Below, in pieces: positions 10,241-21,491 of a DNA stretch of 64,000 nucleotides. The position numbers and the translations under genes are program-made. Below the pieces are notes generated by a model, which did not search any database, was not told the origin of the DNA, and saw only the letters and a list, made by a program, of their open reading frames with translations. Within the stretch, counting starts at the first letter, position 1. Every line of letters starts with the position of its first letter. Origin of the DNA: Eopsaltria australis. Lineage: Eukaryota; Chordata; Aves; Passeriformes; Petroicidae. The stretch spans positions 2,535,001-2,599,000 of the forward strand of contig JAVTVJ010000296.1 in the NCBI GenBank assembly GCA_034509425.1, read 5' to 3'.

Positions 10241-12551
10241 GGCAAGTCCATACCCATGGGGAGGCTCTAGACCGCACCTGCCCCAGGTTTGGGTCGCTGT
10301 GCCGCCTCCCGTGTGGGGCGCGGCTCTGAGGCAGCTCCCGGTGCTCTGGGGATCTCCTGGGTCACCTCCTGCCCTGAGGGACGGGCTCAGCCACCCCCAC
10401 CCCCCACACCGTCCCTGGGTCTCAGCCATGGGGCCACCCTCAGGCTCTGCGCTTGTGGGGCTCTCCTGTCCCCTCTCCTGTGTCCCCTCCCTGGAGGTGG
10501 CAGGAGACACGGATCCCACATTCCAGCCTCTTCTGTCCGCTGTCTTCGTCTGAGGGGACAGAAATGCCCCCTCCCCCTTTGTTCCTCAGTTGTCTTTCAG
10601 GTCCTTCCCACCCCAACCCATTCCATGACTTCCAAGGATATTTTTCTGCCTCGGTGTCTCCCCCACCACCATCCACATCTCCTTTGTCCTCTGCACAAAA
10701 CCAAAGAGATTAAAGCCCAAAACCAACAGAGATTGGCTTGACATTAATCCATGCCAAGGATAGAAATCCTCATTAGCTGATTTTTGAGGTTTCCAACCCA
10801 TTATCAAAGCCAAAAGCAACGGGAGCATCCACCTGGGCTGAGGAGCATCCTTGGGATCAGTCACACTCAGGATCCAGCTCCTCCTGCCGAATGCTTTCTC
10901 CCTCTGCCAGAAATTGTATTTAGCTATTAATTTTCCCGGCAATGTTATTTTTCTGTCATTCTGGCGAAGAGGTGAAATGGAAAAACACAACCAATCTCGA
11001 AGGGCTGCAAAATGGAGATCTTCCCAGGGGCTGCGTGAAGAAGACAAGATTTTATTAAAGACAGGGAGCTGAATTACTGCAGATTTATCTTCTTTATTGC
11101 TCTAACAAAATAGAAAAGAAAGCCGGGCCGTAAGTCACTGTCAGAGGAAACAAATACATTCCCAAAAAACAATGTGGAAAACAAAGCTCCTGGCTGCATC
11201 CTCTTCAACTTCTGCATTTCTGCCCTGGAAGCAAGACCTTCACAGCAGAGCCTGGCTTTCACAGGACTTTAACAAACTCCAAAACTCTTCCAGAAATTGC
11301 TCCTGAGCAGCTCAGCTCAGATGGGCTTCCACAAGTCAGCAACGTGGCTGGACTTGGAGCATCTTGTACTGCTCCCACCCAGGGATGGAGGGATGAGGAA
11401 GGACCTTGAAGGTCTGATTTTGCCCCTTTTTTCCACTTCCTCATTTTCTAACACTGCTGTTTTTGGAAAACATGGGGAAGTTGGGCAGTTCTGCATCCTT
11501 TTCCCAAAGCTGCACTATTTTTTTTTCCTAGCACACAAACCAGAGCATTTGCTGTCATTAAACACAGAAGTGACTCCCACTCCATGACTACAGAAAACAC
11601 GCTGGTTCGCACTGCTGAAAAAAAATATTAAATACAGAAAATGCTCTTCTTGGCATTGCTGAAAAATCAGTGTGCTGGGAAAGAAGATCCCAGTGGGATT
11701 CACAGGGGAATATTTACATTTGTGGTGTTTGTAGGAGGTGCATGAGCTGTGCTGGGATGAGGGGAACTCACCTGCCATGTACCTGTGGTGGGAGGTGTTC
11801 TGGGGGCTGCTGAGTCTTTTCTTGCCAAATTTTAGGTTTTCTCATTTCAACTCCCAAGGACCAATAGCTGCCAGCACTGGAAACCTGCTTAGGATAGTTT
11901 AATATTTAAAATTTTTTACATTTTGGTGAATGAAGCAGAGCCAGGAGGAGGTAGCAGCTCTGCCACACACTGCACAGCTCCTTGTCCCACACAAATCCTA
12001 ATCCCAAATCCCAGCCCCTCTATTTCTCCCAGCTCCAAAAAATTCCTTTTGCAATTGGTACGAGCAACACTTGGCTGGCATTTTTCCCCAAACCAAATTG
12101 AAATAATTGAGAAATATACCCACAGCTGCACTCTGCTACTTTTCAGCTCAAAACATCCTTCCTTTTCAGATTTGGGGTGTCTCAGGGTGGCTTTTCAGGG
12201 CAGTGAAGGGAAGTTTGGTTGTTTTCCACTAAAAGTGGGAGTCACGGATAACTTGGAGCTCCTTCTAGGCTGCATCAACACTGAGAGAGGGATTTTACTC
12301 CCAGGTTTAGCATGAGCAGCTGCTTGGCTGGGTGGAGGAATATCCAGCCAGCCAGGCAAGCATTAAAAAAATCAATGTTTGGAAAAAAAAAAAATCCCAA
12401 ACATGAAGAAATAGTACATGCCCATTTATTTTTAAAATGCAATAAAAAGTTATTTTAAATGCAGGAAGATTAATAAGGCTCTAATTCAGCAAAGTACTTC
12501 CAGATGTGCTGGACTCTGAGTGTGCTTCAGTGCTTTTATGAATCGGGGCTT
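10241..12551. other. Upstream flank, no gene or repeat recognised
   Basis: GC content falls quickly past the island. The sequence looks single-copy, with no CR1 similarity seen. ORFs here are short or continue from the GC-rich artefact and lack recognisable domains. Nothing specific can be called. Confidence 0.5.
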
Positions 12552-12812
12552 AGGGAATGGGCTTCAAAAGTATTGAAAGAGGTTTTTAAAGTAAAAAAGG
12601 GGAGATTTAGATGGGATATTGGGAAGAAATTGTTGGCTGTGAGGGTGGAGAGACCCTGGCACGGTTTTCCAGAGAAGCTGGAAGTGTCCAAGGCCAGGCT
12701 GGACAAGGCTTGGAGCAACCTGGAATAGTGGAAGGTGTCTCATGGCAGGGATTGGAATGGGATGAGCCTTAAGGTCCCTCCCAACCCAAACCATTCTGGG
12801 ATTCTCTGAGTC
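12552..12812 (+). mobile_element. CR1 LINE 3' fragment with ORF2 C-terminus
   Basis: The sense strand reads GGGGAGATTTAGATGGGATATT through to CCCAACCCAAACCATTCTGGG and the terminal ATTCTCTGAG repeat-like end. One frame still encodes the end of CR1 ORF2, including LEVSKARLDKAWSNLE, before a stop and the 3' UTR. It is a 5'-truncated copy, not functional. Confidence 0.93.
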
Positions 12813-13098
12813 TAAACAGCCCCTGAATCACACCTGCAGCTTGCACTGCACATGGAACTCATGGCATGTGGGACTGAAGCATAAAAAGGGATAAAGGTTT
12901 CCATTCCCAGTCCTGTGTTATTGCTGTTCATAGAGAGAATTCCAGGAGTGGGATCAGGTTTATGTTCAGCCATCAGTGGGGATGGTTGGAGCTGGGAAAA
13001 TTAAACTCTGGAGTTGCAACAGCCTGGATTTGGTGCCCCAGGGAGGGGAATAAACCCCAGGAAAGGAGGAAAACTCAGCTCTAAGGTTAGGATCAAGC

Positions 13099-13124
13099 AG
13101 GTATCACCCGGGTGGGTGATACCT
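13099..13124. repeat. Perfect 11-bp inverted repeat
   Basis: AGGTATCACCC at 13099-13109 and its exact reverse complement GGGTGATACCT at 13114-13124 flank the four-base loop GGGT. No repeat family or RNA gene is recognised around it. There is no U-run after it to suggest a terminator, which would not apply in a vertebrate anyway. Confidence 0.85.
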
Positions 13125-13589
13125 TTCAGGCTGGAAAGTCTCTAGCTGGCAGGTGAGTGAGGCTCTCGAGCAGCCACCAAGTAGAAATAGCAGAAGAAAG
13201 AGCAGCAGGTGTTTTAAAAGTAGATTTGATAAATAAACTGCAGGAAAAATGAGATGTGACTGCACATAATGATGCAATATCAAGTTCAGCATGTTTGGGG
13301 GGACCTCTCAGCCCTGTGTTTAAGGGGTTTAGTGCCTAACTTAGCTCGGCCTAAAATAGATTTCCTTTTCCTTACACCATTTGGGAATCTCTCCTATTGT
13401 CTTCATTTTCCACCACAGCATGTAATGGTCTTGATTCATAATACCACCTAAAATTTAGAGAGGAGAATTGCATTAAAAAATAAGTGGAAGTGCTAAAGGA
13501 TATAATACATTCAAATGCCCTGGTAGTAGTGTAAAGGTATGGTACAGGCTCCAGCTTAATATGTAACACTCCTTAATAAAGACCTAAAG

Positions 13590-14790
13590 GATTTTTTAAA
13601 AGCAAAGAAGTTAAGTAGCAGAGTGGGGAAGGCTATTAGGAACAAGAAAGATAGCTGTCAAAAATGAGGGAAATAGAATATGGCACAAACACTGGCAAGT
13701 ATCAAACCACAGCAAGTGGAGAAGATATTTTAAAGCAGTTTACCAGAGACATAAAAATGCTCATAAAAGCATAGCAGAGACAGAAAGTCAACCAGGGACT
13801 CCCTGGGACCAGCAAGAAGTGAAAGTGAGAAGTTTGGGGTGAAATAAAACACTGGTGGGTTGAGTTAACGAGCTCCCCATGTGTCTGGGATTGAGACTCC
13901 CACAGAAAAACCCTCCTCGTCTGCAGTGGCTCTGATGAGCTTTTTAAAGACAAGTGTCACCCAGAGAGATTTTGGAATAAAAAGGTAAATTGACAGAGGA
14001 GCCAGTTTCCAGAATGAGACATCATTGGCCCAAGACTTGGAAAGATATTCAAATACAGCGATATGAGTAATTTTATTTGTATAATTATATTCTGTAAAAC
14101 ATTGCATAAATACATTATTATATATTTGCATTTGTACAGTTCTGTGACAGATTGCATTTGTCTGCAGGATGAGAAATAACAAACTTCCCACTGAAGAAGC
14201 AAGTTCAAAAACTTAAACTTTAAGAGCTGAAGTCTGACCTGCACTACACAAATGAAAACACAATCAAGTTCAGGTAAATATGGATACCTGGGGTGCACTG
14301 GGAAAATCTGACACACCAGGGAAAGGGCAGTAGGAAATTCTTGCAGAAAGAATTCAAAGTTTCTAATGCATTCACACCCCTTAAAGCAGTCAATGAGTAT
14401 GTTGGAGGAGGTGATTGCATGTGTATCACATACCTGGGGTTCAGCAAAGCTTTGGCACCACAAGAGCTGTCAAAGAGATAAAAGTTGCATGAGATAAAGA
14501 AAGGGCTGCATGGATTAGCAGCTGAGACAAGAGAAACAGAAGGCTGGAAATCAGTTTTCATTTTCACAGTGGGGAGAGGTTATTGCTGGGATTTTGTGGT
14601 ATCGTGGGGCCCTGGCCAGGCTTCCGACTTCTAATGGGAATGTTTGCTGACAAGCCAAAAATTTTAAGCTGACTGCAAGGAGTTCTAGAAGGACCCAGCA
14701 AGAAAATGTCCAAGTAAAGTGGAGACAAGATGACCTTAGCCATATCTGTCTAATGGCTGGCTCTAATTGAGCTATTGTCATTCCAGAAAG
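13590..14790 (+). mobile_element. Ancient CR1-type LINE body, decayed ORF2
   Basis: The clearest part is 14370-14790. At 14430-14450 the words ACCTGGGGTTCAGCAAAGCTTTGG match the CR1 reverse-transcriptase segment for DFSKAFD-like residues. They are followed by GCTGCATGGATTAGCAGCTGAGAC, GAAGGCTGGAAATCAG, and later CTGACTGCAAGGAGTTCTAGAAGGACC, in the expected order for a CR1 ORF2. A weaker upstream piece at 13610-13780 (GGCTATTAGGAACAAGAAAG) fits the same element. Many stops and indels are present. It is older than the short CR1 3' ends elsewhere. Matching is from memory. Confidence 0.55.
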
Positions 14791-16274
14791 GCATCCCGAG
14801 GTGTTACAGGCACCACAGGTCCTTCTCTTGAAAGATCAGCTCAGAGAAAAATCCAAATCTGAAACACAATTTGTGCCCAGATGGTTCTGTGCATCTTTAA
14901 CAGCAAAGTGGGTTATTCCAGAGGGAGGGTCTGAGTCCCTTTTCCTGTGTCCCACTGCCCACACCCTTCCCTGGAACACCAGCACTGTGCACTCACATTG
15001 CAGCTTGATTCCTCAAGGACTTGTGCTAGCTAAGGGGGCATAAAAATAAACACCTTTTGTGTGTGTCTGCCAAAAGCAGAGCACTGGCATCCCAAATCTC
15101 GGTGCTGCCTTTATTGCACTTTTCCCAGGAGGATTCAGGTTCAGCCACAGCTCCAGCTCCTGCTGAGGACCTGCAGCCCAGAGCCAAGTCCCCTCTCCAG
15201 TCACCACATCCCTCTATCACGTCCCAGTTGCTGCTCTGGGAATGGAGTTTTGCTCTCCAAGATGCCACCCCTTTTTCCTTTTACATTCTGGCTCTACTGC
15301 AAAGTTAACATGAACACAGTGGTGGGATGCAGAGGATGGGCACACTTTCCCTATAATTTACTTGTACCTAATTTAGGGAAAATTTTGCTACTCTGACCTT
15401 TATCCCAGCAGACAAAGCTGCCCAGGTTCCCTGGGCTTGCACCTCCTCATCCTCCTGCAGAAGCCACCCCTGGCAATGAAGGTCCCCATCCCCCAGGGGA
15501 GCAGCTTCCAGAGCAGATGGCTGGGTCCCCATCCACAGAGAGACACTCAACCATCCCATAGATCAACCAGACTTCCCCCAATCAAACATAATGAGAACCC
15601 CCAAATCATTGCAGGGTATGAGGCAGGAGAGGAGCTCCGCTTTCCAAGGACTGGAGCTCTGGCAAAGCCCAGATCTGTGGTCTCAGCCTGGCTCTGGTGT
15701 GAAGGCTCCTTGGTGAGGGTTTGTCATCCACGTGCACTGATCCCTGAAGAATCCACCTAGCTGCTGGCATCACACAACCAATTTTTATTAGCCAAGGAAT
15801 CTACTTTTCAGGGGATGCCCGGGGAGTTTCAGGATGATGGGAGCCATCAGTACCAGCACCTTGAACCTCAGACCCAAAACTTCCCCAACTTGCAGGTGCC
15901 AAAATATCTCACCCACCAGCAATGCATGAACACCCACAAAGATACTTCAAAATCAAATATCACTTTCATGTATTTCTGCTATGGAGAATGAAATGCATTT
16001 TAGAAATTATTGCTTTTTAGAAACAAGAGACATTCCCCCAGCTCTCATCCAGCCAGCAGATAATCAGCAGGTTACAGAAACCTCCTCCACATCTCCAGTG
16101 TGATCCAGCCCATGCTGTTCCTGAGCAGGATTCAGCTCCACAGCCAAAAGCACTGAGCCTGTGGGGGGCCATCACCTTGTGTCCCCAAATTCCTCATCAC
16201 TGCCTTTGGCAGCATTTGCAGAACTGATACACATGATTTTGGAAGAGCAGGAAAACACTGTGGGACTTGGGGGG
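14791..16274. other. Unassigned single-copy sequence
   Basis: No gene, RNA or transposon could be recognised. Small ORFs on both strands show no domain and no splice context. Confidence 0.45.
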
Positions 16275-16530
16275 ACAGAAAGGACCATGGGATCTAGGCG
16301 AGACTTCGTGTTCTTTAGGAAGGTTTTATGGTGGGGGTGGTAGAGACTGAACAGGCTGACCAGAGAGGTGGTGGGTGACCACCACTGAAAACATTCAAGG
16401 CAGAGCTTGGACAGGGCTCTGAGCAACCTGCTCTAGTTAAAGATGTCGCTCCTCATTGCAGGTGGCTTAGACAAGGTGACCTTTAAGGGTCCCTGCCAGC
16501 CCAAACTACTCTGTGAGTCCATTCTGTGGT
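16275..16530 (+). mobile_element. CR1 LINE 3' fragment, diverged
   Basis: Sense-strand CR1 order is kept: ACAGGCTGACCAGAGAGGTGG, then AACATTCAAGGCAGAGCTTGGACAGGGCTCTGAGCAACCTG, the GACCTTTAAGGGTCCCTGCCAGCCCAAACTA end and CTCTGTGAGTCCATTCTG. Divergence is higher than in the other 3' ends, indicating an older insertion. Confidence 0.85.
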
Positions 16531-16999
16531 TAATAACAACTTGGGAGTTCTGTCTTCATGGGCAATTCATCATTTCCTCCTCTACATCTTGTTAGGGTAA
16601 AGAGGTGCCAGGTCATACCTGGATATGTTAAAAGCAGCATTTGGCCTCCAAAGTGTATACACCAGAAAAGCCTTATAACTCTCTCCCAGCATCTGACATT
16701 CTTTTCACTGCTATAATTTACTGAGTGCATTGCCAGGTGCCCCTGGCAGGCTTCCAGGCTGCCTTCAGCCAGCCAGTGCATAAACTCAAGGGGAAAAAAA
16801 ATGCTGCTGCACCCCCCAAAATCCTTGAAATCTGAGCAAGAGAGGGGGGGAAAAAAGGAAGCAAAAAACCACAACAAACACGCCACCAAAAAGCAGCGAC
16901 CACCATCCGCGCAGATGTCAGGGAGGATGTGGCAAAAGGAGCGACATCCTGCAGCATCCCGTGAAATCAACTCCCAAAATCCGGAGCGCTGCCTTCCTG

Positions 17000-17480
17000 C
17001 CGGCCCTGGGAGATGGTAATAGATGGTTATAGATGGTCACTTCTCCTCCGCCCGCTCCGTCTGGGTAATTAGTCAGTCATTAGCTTTACAAGCTGAAAGG
17101 CTCGCTATTGTCGGGAGCGGCCGAGATTCCGGTCGAGTTGTCTTTATGACGGGCTCTTTAGCAGATGGAACGGTGCTTCTCAGCAATCAGGTAATGGCCG
17201 AGAAACACAATCCTGGAGGGCCCTGATTGCTCCTGGAATCGTTAGGCGATGGAGATGCCTTGTACCTCATCAGATAATGGCTCTTCGTAACAAAGGAGCC
17301 GAGCTATCATGGAAAACGCTGAGAGCTCCTCGCCTTTTGGGCAGGGAAAAGGCGCTCGCGCGGCTGAGATTTACCAGTTCTGTTAAAGATTTTGTATGGA
17401 AACACCAGAAGAATCTGTGCAAAGAGAGTGATACATTTTTCGGTACAAAAAGAACGCGCACATACCTGCTGTTGCCATTA
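17000..17480. promoter_or_regulatory. Candidate conserved enhancer-like element
   Basis: Single-copy block that keeps many CpGs outside any island; the stretch 17101-17150 alone has about eight. It contains TAATTA at 17066-17071, TTTATGAC at 17143-17150, CAGATAATGG (GATA/homeodomain-like) at 17271-17280 and another CpG-rich run GGCGCTCGCGCGGC near 17350. There is no ORF of note and no repeat similarity. Retained CpGs with homeodomain words are typical of deeply conserved developmental enhancers, but conservation is inferred, not shown. Confidence 0.45.
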
Positions 17481-17755
17481 AGAGACAGAAGATGAATGAG
17501 GAAAGGCTTTGAGCTGAAAGAAAATCAACATGAATTCATTGCTGAGGGTTAGCAATCATACACAGAGAGTACATCCAACCCCGGCAACAGAAAATACATT
17601 ATTGAAGGAATCAAAGGAATAGGAAACCACTTGCTAATAAAAATCGCCATCTGCCTTCTGGAGTGAAGGAGTCCTCGGATCAGATGGTTTAGTCAAATCC
17701 AAGCATCCAGGGAAGCAGAAGCATCCTTATAAATCCGCATCTGGTGGTGGCAAAA

Positions 17756-17880
17756 TCACAGGATCATGGAATGGTTTGGTTTGGAAGGGACTTTAGAGCC
17801 CATCTTGTTCCAACACCCTGTGATGAGCAGGGACACCTTCCACAAGACCAGGGTGCTCCAAGCCCTTCCAACCTTACCTT
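17756..17880 (-). mobile_element. CR1 LINE 3' end fragment
   Basis: Reverse-complement CR1 terminus: TCACAGGATCATGGAATGGTTTGG, GGAAGGGACTTTAGAGCCC, CAGGGACACCTTCCACAAGACCAG, GTGCTCCAAGCCC. Severely 5'-truncated. Confidence 0.92.
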
Positions 17881-18114
17881 GCCCCAGAAGTTTTCACTTC
17901 ACAAGATTCATTTTATATATTATTTAATTTATTTTGTGTTTTTGGGAAGAGACGGGAACAGAGCCATAGGAAACCTCCTCATCCAAGAACTGACCCAACC
18001 TGCAACTCATTAGCGAGGCCCTACACAGCCAAATCCTCTGCTTGTCCCATCTGCAGCAGCCAAAGCCTCGGTGACCTCAACCCTCCCCACCTGGGATCCC
18101 CAACCCTGCCACGG

Positions 18115-18300
18115 CTGCTTATAAATCTTTACATTTGAGACGCGGGGAGATCGATAATTCCAAGATGCAAATGGAGCATATGGAGACTATAGCAAGCAAC
18201 ACAAAGGCAGAAGCCACAGGCCATTTCCATGATCAGAAAGAGAAAGAGCTGCTAATTATGCAAAGGTCATTGACTGAGCGTGGTGCTACATTTAAATATT
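18115..18300. promoter_or_regulatory. Candidate regulatory element with POU and nuclear-receptor motifs
   Basis: The exact octamer ATGCAAAT is at 18165-18172. A compact composite GCTAATTATGCAAAGGTCAT at 18251-18270 joins a homeodomain TAATTA, an octamer-like ATGCAAAG and an AAAGGTCA nuclear-receptor half site. Two CpG-bearing words (GACGCGGGGAG, GATCGATAATTC) sit at 18138-18160. No repeat similarity. The function is inferred from motif content only. Confidence 0.4.
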
Positions 18301-20464
18301 TCAGCGTGTCTGTGCCTGGATCCTCTCAGAAATGTTCTGTTCGTGTGGGAAATGCTCTTCTGTTTTTGGGAAGATAAGGAAAAGTGCAGATGTCTCTGTT
18401 TCATGCCACATGAGAACTTTAAAGCAGACTCAAGCATCCTGAGAGCTTTGGGGCTCTTTTTAAATTTTTTTTTCTCTTCCTGTAGTTATTTATTCATGCT
18501 TTGACTCCTGGTTACTTCACACAGTTTCCAGCATGAAGTCAAGATAAACATTTCTACCCAAAATTCGCATCATCTCTGTGCCTTGCTGAGGGATGCAGCG
18601 ATTGCAGCTTGGTGCTGCAGGGTGTCACCTCCACCCCAGCCACCCTGTCACCTCCTCCATGCCCACAGGGTATGGCTGGCACCGGCAAGGCCAGGGAGAC
18701 AAAGTTTGACTTTTATTCTTTCCCCTCCTCCCTTTTGCAAATGTGTAACAGTGAGAAGGGACATTGTCCGCAGGTCCGTGGGAAGCACAAAGCCATGGCT
18801 GTGCTGACCTCCTTATAAAAATTCCAGCCTGTCCTCATTTTTCCTGGAGGTTTTGGTGGTTTGCACACACGTATCTTTGTCCTGCCCCCACCCCCAGCCC
18901 CAGCACTGACCAGTCCAACAACCTCCAGTGCAGCCCAGCCCTGCTGCCCACACCAGCAAATCCTGACAGACCCAGCCAAAACTTCAACAATCAGGAAGAA
19001 ATTTTGAATATTCTGTCTTGGAGAAAAAAAAAAAAACAACCCTGCTTTTATTTCCAGTGATGCTGCCAGTTCAGTTCAGTGAATCTCAGCTGCCAGTGCT
19101 GACAACTCAGCTTTTCCCAAAATCAAGCCCCTGAAGCCTCTCTGGCCGGTCTCTCATCACAAGCACACGGAAGGGTGGGATGCTGGGTGTGTAATTTGGA
19201 GATTTTCACTTAAATAGATTCTCTGTGACCACTGAGGTCCCTGGCTGGAGCCTGTGAATTTTAAAAAGGATTAATGCTTTGAGAGCCTTCATCCAGATGC
19301 CCCCCAAAGAGATTTTGACCTGGTTGTGTGCTGAGTACTTTGCCCTCTCAAACCTACCACTTCAAATCCCTTTTGCTTTCCTATTTCCAGCCTTATTGTT
19401 TGGGGGTTTTACCCCCTTACAGGCATTTAAATATTGAGCTCACTACTGGTATTAAAATTTTTTAAATTGTTGTTGATTTAACAATCTCATATTTTTTACA
19501 TATTTTTATATATAGATACAATATTATATATTTTTGTATTTATTATGATGTTTATACTTTATATTGAGAGAATGGATGGATGCCCACAGTTCCACAGGGG
19601 AATTCCTGTTATGGGATAGATTGAGCTTCACCCTGGGATGTGCATGAAGGGTCCTCACCTCTCCCTGCCTCCTGGCAGCATTTTTGGATTGATGCAGGGT
19701 CATTCTGCTCTGCTCCTCTCTGAAAATTTGGGATTTAAGCAGTATTTGGGAGTTACACCATTGGTAAATACATGGGATACGCTGGGTTTCTTCCCTCAGC
19801 CACAAGCAGGATTAAGGCCAAAGAGCTTCTTCCTGCCAAAAACAGGGAGAATAATCCTGTCATAAGCCATTAATATGGAGCTGTATTGGCACTTGGCAGC
19901 AAACCACCAAACCCACAAAGTTGTGTTTAATTTGCTGTTAGAGGACAGGCTGAGTCTTCTTCACTCAATTATACCGAGACGACATTTCAGCACCAGGCCC
20001 TGGAAAAAGGCCACCCCTCAGCTCTCCATGACTCCACATCTCCATCCCAGGATCACTGGCATTGCCCATCCACTGCTGCTCTCATGGAAATTCCAAGAGC
20101 TCCTGTTTGCTGGGATGGCCTTTGAGCAATGAAGCCTGGGGTTTTCCATCCACGCCGGTGCTGCCATGGGAAGCAGAAGATGTTTTGTCCCCACAAGAGC
20201 TAACCCAGCCCTGGCACCCATCTCATTTTGGCCCTATGTACATGGCAGGGTAGCGAGAACAAGCAGAAACCACCCCGTTTCCCTCCCAGGATAACACCCA
20301 GGTTGGATTTTTGACTTTCCACAAGGTTTGTTCTCCCTCCTCCCATCCCAGCCCGCAGGTCCCCATCAGAGCCAGGCTCCCTGACAGTGCCGGGCTTTGC
20401 TTGGTGACTTCCTGCCTTCCCTGACTTCCCATCGGACACAAAGCCTTCCTCCATCATCCAGGAT
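18301..20464. other. Unassigned sequence with AT-rich patch
   Basis: No gene or clear transposon. Position 19440-19560 is a low-complexity AT-rich patch rich in ATATTTTT words. A short A tract lies at 19022-19035. Confidence 0.4.
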
Positions 20465-20715
20465 GTTGTTTTCTATTTTTACTCAAATCCCTTTGACTTT
20501 TTGACATTTTTAAGGCAGCAGCCTGGAGGAAACAGATTATCCCGCCGGTGGTACTGCACGGCTCCAGCCCCTGGTTAAGAAGATAAAACTTCTTCTCAGG
20601 GTTCATCACATTCCTGAACTGTCTGTGACTCTTAAGTCACAAAAGAGTGAATAAAATGCCCATTAGCTTTTGTTCCATAGACTTTTATGATTCGTCATCA
20701 TATCCTTCATGTGGA
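20465..20715. promoter_or_regulatory. Possible conserved non-coding element
   Basis: Single-copy block with CAGATTATCCCGCCGG near 20535, TTAAGAAGATAAAAC near 20575, TTTATGATTCGTCATCATATCC near 20685 and low repeat content. It directly precedes the first of several minus-strand CR1 ends. The call rests on motif content alone. Confidence 0.3.
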
Positions 20716-20952
20716 TGGGGAACAACAAGCAAGGAACGTCTCTTGTTTTAATCCAGACACCCTGGGAGACAACTGCAGCCTTTTATCTTAGCTCTTTGGA
20801 TGTCTCTCGGCTTCTTCAATTCCCATCCGAGTCTGGAAGCTGTTCAGCTGTCCTGACATTGTGTGGGGACATGAAAAATGGGGCAAAATGATGGGCTGAA
20901 GGTCTTTCAAAAACCATAGTCACCGATGCAGGGACCACTGCAGGTATTTTGT

Positions 20953-21145
20953 CACAGTCACAGAATGGTTTGGGCTGGAAAGGACCTTAAATATCAGCTC
21001 ATTCCACCCCCTGCTATGTGCAGGGACACTTTCCACTCCCTCAGGTTGCTCCAAACCCTGTCCAACCTGGCCTTGAACACTTCCAGGGTTGGGACGTTCA
21101 CAGTTTCTCTGGGGAACTTGTTCCATCGTTGTCCTCACTCGTGCA
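20953..21145 (-). mobile_element. CR1 LINE 3' end fragment
   Basis: Reverse-complement CR1: CACAGTCACAGAATGGTTTGGGCTGG, GGACCTTAAATATCAG, CAGGGACACTTTCCACTC, CAACCTGGCCTTGAACACTTCCAGGG and AGTTTCTCTGGGGAACTTGTTCC. About 190 bases of the element are kept. Confidence 0.93.
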
Positions 21146-21464
21146 GAATCAGAGTTTGACATTTCCTTCTTTTGGTTTTGTAACTGCAGGGGCCGATCCT
21201 GATTTTAATTTTGGCTTATATTTTTTTGCCAAACAAACTTGCTGTAAAGTCTCCCTTCCCCTTTGTTTGCAGCACCTGGAGATGTGCAGAACAACCACAG
21301 CCTTAGGAATATTTTGAAGCAACAAGAGGAGAAACTCCAGAGCGGCTCCAGGGAGAGAACGCTCCCACGTTCCTGAGATTCCTCTTCCAGCGCTCCTCAG
21401 ACAGACTTACAGTTTTATTTGCAAAAACTGGGAATGCTTCCAAATCCCAGCCTGTAAAGCCTTT

Positions 21465-21491
21465 CATGAAAATAAATAAATAAATAAATAA
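21465..21491. repeat. (AAAT)n microsatellite
   Basis: About six tandem AAAT units. Too short to suggest function; a likely length-polymorphic marker. Confidence 0.9.

Noticed and set aside
8817..10553. 578-codon plus-strand ORF across the CpG island
   Set aside because: Proline/arginine/glycine-rich translation of GC-rich and minisatellite DNA, antisense to PELI2 exon 1, without any domain. Low stop-codon frequency in GC-rich DNA explains its length.
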